64,000 bases of DNA from contig NZ_JAIRCA020000007.1 in NCBI RefSeq assembly GCF_020089495.2, positions 37,202 through 101,201 on the forward strand. The letters run 5' to 3'. Origin of the DNA: Streptococcus mitis subsp. hohhotensis. GTDB taxonomy: Bacteria > Bacillota > Bacilli > Lactobacillales > Streptococcaceae. Positions within the stretch are counted from its first letter, which is position 1; every line of letters starts with the position of its first letter. The notes beneath the pieces were generated by a model that saw only the letters and a list, made by a program, of their open reading frames with translations, had not been told where the DNA came from and searched no databases. Of this stretch, positions 27,601 to 36,525 are shown piece after piece. Made by a program: the position numbers and the translations under genes.

Positions 27601-30486
27601 TACAGTATGGTTATTACCACTATTTTGCGACCAGTAGGCTATACCAGCAGCTTTTGCTTTCTTACCTCGAATATTGGCATCTACATAAGCCTGTTCTACC
27701 AGCCCCTTCCAGTTTTCACCAACAATACCAGTCAAGAACGAACTACCTGTACCAATAGAGGTCACATTCCCAATAAAAGCTACATTTCTCAATGTACCGC
27801 CACTATCTATTTTATCTATAAATCCAGATACCCAGTTTTTACCTAATACGTTACCAGCCACTTTGACATCTTCAATTTTAGCGCCACCTTTAATAGTGTC
27901 GGCAATCGGTGCAATGCGATCTGCCCAAGGCATATTGATATTTACATTCCCAAGATTTATTTTGGTTACTGTACCACCGATAACATTGCCAAATAACGGA
28001 CGTGATAAGTTATGAATGGTATAGTGATTTTCACCATCACTCAAGAGCTTACCTTTGAAATCTTTTGTAACATATGATTTACCAAATGCTGATACATTTG
28101 TAGCATTAAGGTCAGCACCCAATTTAAACTCACCGTCAGGTTTTTTCTGCATATCTTCAATGAGTTCTTTGAAGTTGTAATATACATTTCCAACCTTTGG
28201 TCGTGGTTTTTCCATGTAATAAACGTACTCATTACGTATCTTGCTTGGGTCAGTATGCTGAATAAGGTCAACAGCTCTTGCGGTTACTTTGTAGAGAACT
28301 TGGCCAGCCTGATTAATCTCTTCGATTGTATCAACTGCTAAACGAGTCACTTTGTTATCCCGAGAAGTGATTTTTAAGTACATTTTCTTCACATCTTCAT
28401 CTGAAGGTTTTTCAGTCATAAAATCACTAGATGTTTCAGTACCATCGTCATTTACCTTCACTAAATTAGTAGATGCGATATTTTTAATTTCAACTTTTTT
28501 CAACTCTAAACGTAAAGGTTTTTCATCCAATTTAGACGTTTCATCACCTTCACCACGGTTGTAAGTCATTGTTGTTGCAATTTTATAATCTTTGAATAAA
28601 TCCAAACCTTGAACAGCATCTGTCAATTTTTCTTTAGATAAGTCAACTCGCTTAACAACAGTATTCCCATCCTTAATCTCAGCTATAATGCTCTTGATTT
28701 CAGCATTATCTGTATTTTCAAGAGTGTAATCCAATTTAGCTGAACGATCCATCGCATCTTCTGTAACCTTATCCAAAGTCAAAGTTGGTGCAACTTTTGT
28801 AGTATATTCAGGTAACTCAGCTTGAACTTCAGGTTCACCCTTTTCTGTGACTACAGCTTCTGGTAATGCTGGTTGAACTTCCGGCTCCCCTTTTTCAGTT
28901 ACAACAGCTTCTGGTAAGACTGGTTGAACTTCAGGTTCTCCTTTTCCAGTCACAACAGCTTCTGATAATGTCGGTTGAACTTCAGGTTCCCCTTTTTCAG
29001 TCACAACGGCTTCTGGTAAGGCTGGTTGAACTTCAGGTTCTCCTTTTCCAGTCACAACAGCTTCTGATAATGTCGGTTGAACTTCAGGTTCCCCTTTTTC
29101 AGTCACAACGGCTTCTGGTAAGGCTGGTTGAACCTCAGGTTCTACCAGATTACCACCAACTGGTGCTGTATATTCTAGCTTCTCTGCCTTAGGAGCCTCA
29201 TCTGGGACTGTGCCTACGGGTTCAGTGTACTCAGGTTTCTCTGCTTTAGGCGCTTCGTCAGGAACCATACCCATAGGATCAGTGTACTCAGGTTTCTCTG
29301 CTTTAGGCGCTTCATCAGGCACTGTGCTCACTGGTTTAGTATATTCTGGTTTCTCAGCCTTAGGCGCTTCGTCAGGAACTGTGGCTACCGGTGCAGTGTA
29401 ATCAAGTTTGTCTGCTTTAGGTGCTTCGTCAGGCACTGTGCCCACTGGTTTAGTATATTCTGGTTTCTCATGAATTTCAGGCTCAACCAGACTACCACCA
29501 ACTGGTGCTGTATGTTCTGGTTTCTCTGCCTTAGGAGCCTCATCTGGAACTGTACCTACTGGTGCAGTGTAATCAGGTTTGTCTGCTTTAGGTGCTTCGT
29601 CAGGCACTGTACCCACAGGTTGAGTGTATTCTGGTTTGTCTGCTTTAGGCGCTTCATCTGGGACTGTACCCACAGGTTGAGTGTACTCTGGTTTCTCAGC
29701 TTTAGGCGCTTCATCAGGCACTATGCCCACTGGTTTAGTGTATTCTGGTTTCTCAGCTTTAGGCGCTTCATCTGGGACTGTGCCCACAGGTTTAGTGTAT
29801 TCTGGTTTTTCATGAACTTCAGGCTCAACCAGATTACCACCAACTGGTGCTGTATGTTCTGGTTTCTCTGCCTTAGGAGCCTCATCTGGAACTGTACCTA
29901 CTGGTGCAGTGTACTCTGGTTTTTCTACTTTAGACGCTTCATTATGAACACTTTGAATTTCAGATACTGGAACATTTTTTGTCCCCTCAGCTTTATGTTG
30001 AATTTCTGAGATTGCATCATCATCAAGGGGTAAGTATCCAATATAACGATATCCAGCAATTTGAACTACTCCCTCATTACTTGGAGCTTTCAAGGGATTG
30101 CTTATATCGAGAGCTTGCATACTAGAAAGACTAATCAGTCCGATAGTAGTAACTAAGAACAAACTACTAACTTTTTTCTTTTTATGAACCAAAAGGACTA
30201 AACTACCAACAGCTAATAGACCTAAAGCTGTAAGCACAGAAGTCGATGAACCTGTCGCAGGAAGAGCTTCCTGCTGATAAATAAGAGCATAAGTTACCTC
30301 ATTATCAGTAGGAATTCCTGCTTGAATCTTGCTTTGTTCTTCCTTTGTAAGAGCGCTTTTTTCAACATAATGATAGGTAGAAGCATGAATGATTGACGGT
30401 GCAACCAAGATACTTCCGAGTAAAACTGAACCAACAATCCCACAGATTTTTCGGATTGAAAACCGTTCTTTTTTAAATAATGACAA
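24640..30486 (-). CDS. M26-family zinc metalloprotease of the ZmpB/ZmpD type
   Basis: This is a 1948-residue surface protease. A YSIRK-type signal (FSIRKICGIVGSVLLGS, about 9-25) is followed by an N-terminal LPATG sorting motif at 75-79 and two hydrophobic stretches, the unusual M26 arrangement in which the anchor lies near the start. Then come 13 copies of a 19-residue repeat (TVPDEAPKAEKPEYT...) and six of a 17-residue repeat (EPEVQPALPEAVVTEKG), a peptidase M26 N-terminal region with GLUG-like beta turns, and the catalytic motif HETTH (His1601, Glu1602, His1605) with third ligand Glu1625. The start is TTG at 30486, with AGGTG seven bases upstream. It lies 41 bases after iga, the place where zmpD is found in some strains, so ZmpD is my best guess; its target is unknown. 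Confidence 0.88.
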   Translation of the reverse strand: MSLFKKERFSIRKICGIVGSVLLGSILVAPSIIHASTYHYVEKSALTKEEQSKIQAGIPTDNEVTYALIYQQEALPATGSSTSVLTALGLLAVGSLVLLVHKKKKVSSLFLVTTIGLISLSSMQALDISNPLKAPSNEGVVQIAGYRYIGYLPLDDDAISEIQHKAEGTKNVPVSEIQSVHNEASKVEKPEYTAPVGTVPDEAPKAEKPEHTAPVGGNLVEPEVHEKPEYTKPVGTVPDEAPKAEKPEYTKPVGIVPDEAPKAEKPEYTQPVGTVPDEAPKADKPEYTQPVGTVPDEAPKADKPDYTAPVGTVPDEAPKAEKPEHTAPVGGSLVEPEIHEKPEYTKPVGTVPDEAPKADKLDYTAPVATVPDEAPKAEKPEYTKPVSTVPDEAPKAEKPEYTDPMGMVPDEAPKAEKPEYTEPVGTVPDEAPKAEKLEYTAPVGGNLVEPEVQPALPEAVVTEKGEPEVQPTLSEAVVTGKGEPEVQPALPEAVVTEKGEPEVQPTLSEAVVTGKGEPEVQPVLPEAVVTEKGEPEVQPALPEAVVTEKGEPEVQAELPEYTTKVAPTLTLDKVTEDAMDRSAKLDYTLENTDNAEIKSIIAEIKDGNTVVKRVDLSKEKLTDAVQGLDLFKDYKIATTMTYNRGEGDETSKLDEKPLRLELKKVEIKNIASTNLVKVNDDGTETSSDFMTEKPSDEDVKKMYLKITSRDNKVTRLAVDTIEEINQAGQVLYKVTARAVDLIQHTDPSKIRNEYVYYMEKPRPKVGNVYYNFKELIEDMQKKPDGEFKLGADLNATNVSAFGKSYVTKDFKGKLLSDGENHYTIHNLSRPLFGNVIGGTVTKINLGNVNINMPWADRIAPIADTIKGGAKIEDVKVAGNVLGKNWVSGFIDKIDSGGTLRNVAFIGNVTSIGTGSSFLTGIVGENWKGLVEQAYVDANIRGKKAKAAGIAYWSQNSGNNHTVGREGAIKKSVVKGTIDVEEPIEVGGAVGSLNMHGSIEDSVSMMKVENGEIFYGSHDISDDPYWTGNNVNRNYVVKDVSKGTSSYKHSKELGRIKPITQEEADKKIKELSITADKYAITEPIVNKLNALTTRDNEYNKTQDYDSTREQAYRNIEKLQPFYNKEWIVNQGNKLVEGSNLLTKEVLSVTGIKNGRFVTDLSDIDKIMIHYADGTKEEMNVTSVADSKVKQVREYSIDGLDDVVYTPNMVVKNRDKLIADVKAQLSSVKLISQEVRALMDKRDTSRDPNANSDERKNGYIKDLFFEESFAEVKENLGKVVKAIVENEDHQLNDNELAERALLKKVEDNKAKIMMGLAYLNQYYGFKYDELSIKDIMMFKPDFYGKNVNVLDFLIKIGSSERNVKGDRTLEAYRETIGGTIGINELNGFLHYNMKLFTNHTDINDWFKKAIEKNAYVVEQPSTNPAFANKKYRLYEGINNGQHGRMILPLLNLKNAHLFMISTYNTISFSSFEKYGKDTAEKREAFKSEINKRAKEQVNYLDFWSRLATDNVRDKLLKSQNGVPTPVWDNHNAPDGWPDRFGHRNGKPDYTPVREFFGRIGKYHPYQYGYGAYAYIFAAPQPMDAVYFVMTDLISDFGTSAFTHETTHVNDRMVYYGGYWHRQGTDLEAFAQGMLQTPDKSTTNGEYGALGINMAYHRPNDGNQWYNPDPDKLQTRDQIDHYMKNYNEAMMMLDYAEAEAVLPKVKGDNSKWFKKIDREIRRPMDRNKLSGPHQWDKVRDLTDAERITPLNTIDDLVNNNFMTIHGNPGNGRYRPEDFTPNSAYVNVNMMAGIYGGNTSDGAPGSLSFKHNAFRMWGYYGYENGFISYVSNKYKAEADKNNHGLLSDKLIINKVSKGNFNTLEEWKRHWYEEVLAKAKKGFEGIDIDGVHISNYDELRPLFARAVQKDLDGMSDPKIKDHFKNTVDLKSKVFKALLKNTDGFFNKLFKEDI
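28837..29142 (-). repeat. 51-base coding repeats, six copies, shared with iga
   Basis: Six in-frame 51-base units encode EPEVQPALPEAVVTEKG and variants (alternating PALPE/PTLSE). The same module is amplified 18-fold in the neighbouring iga gene. Confidence 0.92.
29182..29922 (-). repeat. 57-base coding repeats, 13 copies
   Basis: Thirteen 19-residue units (consensus KPEYTxPVGTVPDEAPKAE), with two units carrying a GG(N/S)LVEPE variant at copies 2 and 8. They form a proline- and charge-rich stalk between the wall-anchor region and the protease domain. Confidence 0.92.
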
Positions 30487-30527
30487 TCATAATCACCTTC
30501 TTTAATTTTATTTCCTAATAGTAAACA

Positions 30528-33500
30528 CTATTTTTTATTATTAAAAATTGAACTTCTAAAATCATCAGTTTGATTTAGATAGGCCTTAAACACTGCTCTC
30601 TTTAACTTATGAACTGCACTATCATATTCTGGATTATAGTTGTCCCAAGAATAACGATTCTCATCTGCATCCTTACGGACAGCTTCGTCCATTAATCGCT
30701 GCAGTTCTTCTACACTATGAATCGTCTTTCTTGCAAAACTTGCCCAAGATTTAGTTGGATCGTTGAAGGTAACCTGCTTCAAGTTTCTAAACTGATCCAC
30801 CCGTTCTTGGTACATAGCTTTCTTGAAATCCTCCCAAGTTTTATACTTACCTTCAAATACCTTTTCCAAAACAAGATCATCTGTCACCAATCCTCGTTCT
30901 TTACCATAAAGATTGATAGTTTTCCTTTGTTGTTTAGCAACTTCCTCGTATTGGTTTGAGATATAAGGTACCATTCCATCCTTAAAACCTTTGGCAGCCA
31001 AAAGTTCATAAGCTATCCTACGTCCCATCAAATCACCCGGAGTTCCCTTACTGCTCAGAGCCGAATAGATTGGGGCGAAGAGTTTAATCGTATAGTAACC
31101 GTTTCTTTCATATTCCCCAGACTTATATTCACGAGCTGACAAGATATTATTTTTAATTAAACTATCAAAGGTAGTCAATTTTTTGGCATCTTCTTCTGTC
31201 AGATTTTGTACAACGTTAGTAGCGTAAACCTCATTTCCATCTGCAGGATCTTTCACGTATTTATTCTCGATTTTTCTCAGAGCCGTCATTTTCTGATAAG
31301 CATCTAACTGTTTCACAATAGATTGCCCTTCGAGATATTCCAACATGTAAACGACATCAAACATATTGTGGACGTAGTTCTGAAGATCTGCTGCGTCATT
31401 AAATCTTGTAGTTGGATCAAGTACTTGCAATCGCTGGCCTTCTGTACTATCTGATGTTTTATGTTTCAAAATAGAGTTGATGGTAATGGTTGCATCACTT
31501 GGTTGATCAGGAGCTTGCAATAAGCCTTTTGCGAAGAACTCCGGTCCTAAGCCACTTCTTCGACCATAGCCACCAAGGTAAATATCCTGATCTGAATCAT
31601 GTGTCATCTCATGGGTATAGGTGATAGCTCCATCCTTATCTAACATACGATAGGACATATAGTAAACGCCATCTCCAGTTGCATAAGCACCATGATGATT
31701 GTGAACTACTTTATTCCCCACTGGACCAAAGAAATTCTTCATCGCCGGATTGGTACTATCAAATTTAGCCTCAACTGTGGCTTTTCCAGATGTCGTATCA
31801 TCTCCAAACTTATAGGCATCATAAAGTAGAATCGTACGATAGAGTTTTTCACGTCCTTCTTTATCTAAAATACGATACCAATAATCATAGTGATCTCGTT
31901 GACGTTTAGCTGTCTCACGCGCGTTTTCTTCAACAAACTTATTGAGTTCATCTCCAGCCTTATAATCACTATTGCGGTAACGATCATAAGCTCCAAATCC
32001 TAGACTAGACATGGTCGAGATGACAAATACAGATTTCTCCGGCAAGGTTAGGAGCGGCAAGACCATATTGCGGTATTTCCATGTGGCACTAGTGATACGG
32101 TCGTAGACACCAATAGAATACTTGGTACCAGCCTGTCCTTGTTTTGTTTTCACCTCTTCAATATTAGATTTTTCTTCGACGATGTAAGCCTTAGTTTGTG
32201 ATTTAAACCAGTCATTATTGGTTTTGTCTGGTAGAAAGACTTTTCGGTAATTTTCCAACGTGCTAAACAAATCTGTCGTTCCATGATGGCTGGCAAGACT
32301 GATAGCATAAGTATCGACATTGTTTTTAGCAAGAAGATTGTTAAAGCCAGATTTACCTAACTCAATCAGAGTATCTAATGGTGAAGTATTTCCTTTACCA
32401 AAGAAGTCCGGATGATACATAACTAGGTCTTTGACATTCACTTGACCATAGCTAAAGTTATACCAACGTTCTAAATAAGTTAAACCGAGTAGCAAGGCTT
32501 CCTTATTGTTCTTGATTTTATCTACAAGATAGCCTCTGGTAACTGGGTTGTCACCAGCAAGTCCAGCATCTGCTGACAAGAGTTTTTTCAAACTGTTTGC
32601 CAAATTTTGTTTTGTTTTGACGAACTGGTCTTCCAGATAGAGCTCAGTTTGCTTGACATCTGGAGAAATTCCGAGTGTCTTTCTGATAGCATCCGACTTA
32701 TAGTCAACCTTTTGTAAGTCAGGTAAGACTTGCTTAATGATAGAGTCTTGGTCATACAAGAATTGATTTGGAGTGTAGAGGAGTCCTGTATCCCCTAAGC
32801 TATATTCTGCCAACTTAGCAAAATCAGTCTGGTATCTGAGATCGAGCTTCTCAGATGAATGGTCATGATAGTGAAGCAAGAGCTTATTTGCAGTCTGTTT
32901 GTTAGAAACAATATCTGTGATTACTTGGTCATCCTTCATCATAACTGCGGACAAGAGTTCTTTTTGATATAAGAGACTGTTCTCCTTGACCAGGTTTCCG
33001 TATTTCACGATGGTCGCCTTGTTATAGAAAGGTAACAATTTTTCAATGTTCTTATAAACCAAAGCACGGTTAGCTTGATAATGCTTCACCTTAGAAAAAT
33101 CACTTTCTTTACTACCACTTGTTGAAAGGGGCTCCACTGTTGGAGGAGTGAGAGGATTGATTTCTGCTTTTTTATTAGTCACTTCAGAAGCATCTAGCAT
33201 TGTTCCTCTTTCTTCAAAGGATTCTTTGCTGATGACTTCATCCCTAACCAAGGTGACATTGTATACTCTGTTCGCCTTGCTGCTGAATGTATCCTTCACC
33301 TTCATTCCATTGTAGTGGTAACCGGTAATAGCATTCCCGTTGGTTACATTGACATCACTTAGTACATTGGTCAAGCTTCCAGCATGCTGTTCCTCATTCG
33401 TCTTTCGATCCCACAAATATCCAGCCACACCCGCAACTCTACCAAAGTGCTTGACATTGTTGATATCACCTTCAGCATAGCTATCCTGTATATGCGCATC

Positions 33501-36284
33501 TTGGTCTACAAGACCTGCTAGCCCACCAACAGTCTGATCTGAACTATTGGTGTTTGACGAAATGGTTACTGTCGCTTTAGATTTAGCAATAGACGCATTT
33601 TTTCCTGTTAAATGACCGACCAGACCGCCAATATTGTAGGCAGCAGTTGTTTCATAGGTATTGATAATTCTTCCCTTGAAACTGCTCTCTGTGATGCTTG
33701 ATTGGTCTGCCTTAGCAAGCAATCCACCGATACCACGTTCTCCAGCCAGAACACCATCGACATGAACTTGTTTAATCTTTGTGTTATTCTGAGCTTCATT
33801 TGCCAGTGAACCAATATCATTTTTCCCTGAAATAGCAACATTTTTTAGACTCAGTTTTTCTACTGTAGCACCATTCAAGTTTTCAAACAGAGGTTTTTTC
33901 AAATTATAGATAGCATACTTCTTACCATCTTTTTCTCCAATCAAATGACCAGTAAAGGTTCCCTTGATATAGGATTTATCATCAGGACCAAGCTCCACTT
34001 CGTTAGCATTCAGGCTAGCTGCTAAATGATAGGTTCCAGAGAGATTTTGGTTTATAGCTTTGACCAGATTACTAAAGGAAGTAAAGTTTGTATTTTCCTC
34101 TTTAGACTTCTTATCGAGGTAGAAGGTGAAATGGTCGACATATTTATTGTTCTGCTCTTGCTGGAGTTTCTCAGCCTTAGCTGTAATTTTATAAACTGGC
34201 TGACCATTTCTTTCCTCTTCAGTTATTGAGGCGACTGGTAGATAGACATCTTTAAATGCCGAAGATTTTACCTTGACAAAGTAATTATCCGTATTCTTTG
34301 GAATTCCATCCAATAAGATATGTTGTTTATAATTCCCATTCGTCTGGCTGTACAACTCAATATCCGAAACATTTCTTAATTCGAGTGTTTTTTCTGGATC
34401 CTGCTCTTTCGTTTTTTCAGTCGGAATATCTGGCTTTACTTGATCAATATCACCAGTGTATTCTGGAAGGGGGGCTACTTGTGCTGGCTCGCCTTTGTCA
34501 CTTACTACAGCCTCTGGTAAGGCGGGTTGGACTGCAGGTTCCCCTTTATCGGTTACTACAGCTTCTGGCAACTCTGGTTGGATTGCAGGTTCCCCTTTAT
34601 CGGTTACTACAGCTTCTGGCAACTCTGGTTGGATTGCAGGTTCCCCTTTTTCAGTTACTACAGCTTCTGGTAACTCTGGCTGAATTGCAGGTTCCCCTTT
34701 ATCGGCTACGACTGCCTCTGGTAACGCAGGTTGGATTGCAGGTTCCCCTTTGTCAGTTACTACAGCTTCTGGTAACTCTGGCTGAATTGCAGGTTCCCCT
34801 TTATCGGCTACGACTGCCTCTGGTAACGCAGGTTGGATTGCAGGTTCCCCTTTGTCTGTTACAACAGCCTCTGGCAACGCAGGTTGGACTGCAGGTTCCC
34901 CTTTGTCAGTTACGACTGCCTCTGGTAACTCTGGTTGAACTGCGGGTTTGCCTTTGTCACTTATAACTGCTTCTGGCAACTCTGGTTGGACTGCTGGGTC
35001 GCCTTTGTCACTTACCACAGCCTCTGGCAAGGCGGGTTGGACTGCAGGTTCGCCTTTGTCAGTTACAATCGCTTCGGGTAAGGCGGGTTGGACTGCAGGT
35101 TCGCCCTTATCAGTCACGACTGCTTCAGGTAAGGCAGGTTGAACTTCAGGCTCCCCTTTGTCTGTTATAACTGCTTCAGGTAACGCTGGTTGGACTTCCG
35201 GTACACCTTTATCACTTACCACAGCTTCTGGTAATGCAGGTTGGACTGCCGGTACGCCTTTATCACTTACCACAGCTTCTGGTAATGCAGGTTGGACTGC
35301 AGGTTCGCCTTTATCACTTACCACAGCTTCTGGTAATGCAGGTTGGACTGCAGGTTCACCTTTGTCAGTTACAACTGCTTCAGGTAACTCTGGCTGGATC
35401 GCAGGCTCACCCTTGTCGGTTACCAGAGTTCCAGCTTGTACATCTTTATGTTCTGCTAATTGTGATTGTGCATTTGAAGATTGTTTCTCTTCTTTTCTTG
35501 GATTGGTTAATTCTGCAGAGAGAGTTTTTTCAACTACTTGAACTTCTGTCGGCTTAGTTGAAGAAACAGATGTTTGTTCCTGCATAGCTTGTACTGTTGA
35601 TGGATTCTCGACAAAATTCGGTGTAACACTATAATCCACCTTTTGTTGATTTTTAGGAGTAGCTACTGATTTCTCTTGATTACTTACTTTAGATTCAGAA
35701 GTTATGTTTCCCTCTTTGATATATCCAACATATCTGTAACCTGAAATGTCTTTAGGAAGAGGCAATTTTTCTCCAGAGGTCAATTCATAGTCCGTATTGT
35801 AATTCAGTAAAAGATTATTTTCTAAAGCATGAGCCGATACAAGAACACCATTTCCTATTCCTGCAACCAATACTAAATGTAACACTGTTTTATTCTTAAT
35901 TTTTTTCTTAGAAACGGCAAAAATTAAAATCCCCAGAGCAGCTAAGCTAGCACCAGCAACTAGGGCTTGCATCTCATTCTTGCTTCCAGTATTTGGTAAT
36001 TCCGACAGTTGATTTTGGGAATTTAACTTATAAACAAGATAATAAGTCTCATCATCATTCTCCATGTATGTCGGAATATCATAGACAAGCTGCTTCTTTT
36101 CATCTGATGACAACTCTGACTCTGTCACATATTTATAGTGAACACCTTTAGTCTCTTGAGCTTCTACAGATGAACTACCTAATACAGACACAAAAAACAA
36201 ACTTGAAATCGTTGCAGATACAAGTCCTACTGATAATTTTCTAAATGAAAAACGCTGCTGTTTTTCACCAAAATACTTTTCCAT
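30528..36284 (-). CDS. iga: Immunoglobulin A1 protease (M26 zinc metalloprotease)
   Basis: Streptococcal IgA1 protease cleaves the hinge of human IgA1. The 1918-residue protein has a YSIRK-type signal (RFSFRKLSVGLVSATISS, about 11-28), LPNTG at 96-100 followed by two hydrophobic segments, 18 tandem 17-residue repeats (residues about 293-598), an EYT-containing G5-like segment, a GLUG-rich M26 N-terminal region and the catalytic HEMTH (His1558, Glu1559, His1562) with Glu1582 as third ligand. HEMTH followed by DSDQDIYLGGYGRRSG is as in known streptococcal IgA1 proteases, distinguishing it from the HETTH neighbour. The ATG at 36284 follows AAGGAGGAATA. A second M26 gene follows 41 bases downstream. 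Confidence 0.93.
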   Translation of the reverse strand: MEKYFGEKQQRFSFRKLSVGLVSATISSLFFVSVLGSSSVEAQETKGVHYKYVTESELSSDEKKQLVYDIPTYMENDDETYYLVYKLNSQNQLSELPNTGSKNEMQALVAGASLAALGILIFAVSKKKIKNKTVLHLVLVAGIGNGVLVSAHALENNLLLNYNTDYELTSGEKLPLPKDISGYRYVGYIKEGNITSESKVSNQEKSVATPKNQQKVDYSVTPNFVENPSTVQAMQEQTSVSSTKPTEVQVVEKTLSAELTNPRKEEKQSSNAQSQLAEHKDVQAGTLVTDKGEPAIQPELPEAVVTDKGEPAVQPALPEAVVSDKGEPAVQPALPEAVVSDKGVPAVQPALPEAVVSDKGVPEVQPALPEAVITDKGEPEVQPALPEAVVTDKGEPAVQPALPEAIVTDKGEPAVQPALPEAVVSDKGDPAVQPELPEAVISDKGKPAVQPELPEAVVTDKGEPAVQPALPEAVVTDKGEPAIQPALPEAVVADKGEPAIQPELPEAVVTDKGEPAIQPALPEAVVADKGEPAIQPELPEAVVTEKGEPAIQPELPEAVVTDKGEPAIQPELPEAVVTDKGEPAVQPALPEAVVSDKGEPAQVAPLPEYTGDIDQVKPDIPTEKTKEQDPEKTLELRNVSDIELYSQTNGNYKQHILLDGIPKNTDNYFVKVKSSAFKDVYLPVASITEEERNGQPVYKITAKAEKLQQEQNNKYVDHFTFYLDKKSKEENTNFTSFSNLVKAINQNLSGTYHLAASLNANEVELGPDDKSYIKGTFTGHLIGEKDGKKYAIYNLKKPLFENLNGATVEKLSLKNVAISGKNDIGSLANEAQNNTKIKQVHVDGVLAGERGIGGLLAKADQSSITESSFKGRIINTYETTAAYNIGGLVGHLTGKNASIAKSKATVTISSNTNSSDQTVGGLAGLVDQDAHIQDSYAEGDINNVKHFGRVAGVAGYLWDRKTNEEQHAGSLTNVLSDVNVTNGNAITGYHYNGMKVKDTFSSKANRVYNVTLVRDEVISKESFEERGTMLDASEVTNKKAEINPLTPPTVEPLSTSGSKESDFSKVKHYQANRALVYKNIEKLLPFYNKATIVKYGNLVKENSLLYQKELLSAVMMKDDQVITDIVSNKQTANKLLLHYHDHSSEKLDLRYQTDFAKLAEYSLGDTGLLYTPNQFLYDQDSIIKQVLPDLQKVDYKSDAIRKTLGISPDVKQTELYLEDQFVKTKQNLANSLKKLLSADAGLAGDNPVTRGYLVDKIKNNKEALLLGLTYLERWYNFSYGQVNVKDLVMYHPDFFGKGNTSPLDTLIELGKSGFNNLLAKNNVDTYAISLASHHGTTDLFSTLENYRKVFLPDKTNNDWFKSQTKAYIVEEKSNIEEVKTKQGQAGTKYSIGVYDRITSATWKYRNMVLPLLTLPEKSVFVISTMSSLGFGAYDRYRNSDYKAGDELNKFVEENARETAKRQRDHYDYWYRILDKEGREKLYRTILLYDAYKFGDDTTSGKATVEAKFDSTNPAMKNFFGPVGNKVVHNHHGAYATGDGVYYMSYRMLDKDGAITYTHEMTHDSDQDIYLGGYGRRSGLGPEFFAKGLLQAPDQPSDATITINSILKHKTSDSTEGQRLQVLDPTTRFNDAADLQNYVHNMFDVVYMLEYLEGQSIVKQLDAYQKMTALRKIENKYVKDPADGNEVYATNVVQNLTEEDAKKLTTFDSLIKNNILSAREYKSGEYERNGYYTIKLFAPIYSALSSKGTPGDLMGRRIAYELLAAKGFKDGMVPYISNQYEEVAKQQRKTINLYGKERGLVTDDLVLEKVFEGKYKTWEDFKKAMYQERVDQFRNLKQVTFNDPTKSWASFARKTIHSVEELQRLMDEAVRKDADENRYSWDNYNPEYDSAVHKLKRAVFKAYLNQTDDFRSSIFNNKK
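34491..35408 (-). repeat. 18 exact-length 51-base tandem repeats in iga
   Basis: Eighteen consecutive 51-base units encode EPAVQPALPEAVVxDKG (A/E, V/I and T/S/A variants). The array is exactly 918 bases with no length variation, ending in a degenerate unit (EPAQVAPLPEYTG). Confidence 0.95.
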
Positions 36285-36489
36285 TATTCCTCCTTGAAAT
36301 AAAATTTTAAAAATATGTAAGGTAAACTTTATTATATTAGCTTGTTATCTTATAAAAAGGTAACACACTTTAATTATACTCTTAATTTACAAAAAAGTCT
36401 TAAAATTGCGTTGCGCTTTTATACTTTGTTTTATATATAAAATACCAAGTAGTAGTTTTGCAACTCCCTATTATTTTTTTTGGATAAAA

Positions 36490-36522
36490 TGTAACCTACC
36501 ATGGCACTTCCACGGTAGGTGT
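36490..36522. terminator. Hairpin downstream of the 36.5-kb gene
   Basis: AACCTACC(ATGG) and (CCAC)GGTAGGTGTT form a long stem just beyond the stop of the uncharacterised gene that follows rexA. The following T-run is weak on the minus strand, so termination is only probable. The region 36285-36489 upstream of iga is AT-rich and should hold the iga promoter, which I could not fix. Confidence 0.5.
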
Positions 36523-36525
36523 TAC

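Noticed and set aside
28866..30009. Open frames on the plus strand across the metalloprotease repeats
   Set aside because: They are antisense shadows of repetitive coding DNA. The composition (runs of Leu/Val/Gln or Phe/Cys/Trp) is an artefact of repeats, and no ribosome sites precede them.
34298..35557. Plus-strand repeat-containing frames and a CRISPR-like pattern of regular repeats
   Set aside because: The 51-base units are contiguous, without spacers, and lie in frame in iga. They are coding tandem repeats, not a CRISPR array, and the antisense frames are shadows.
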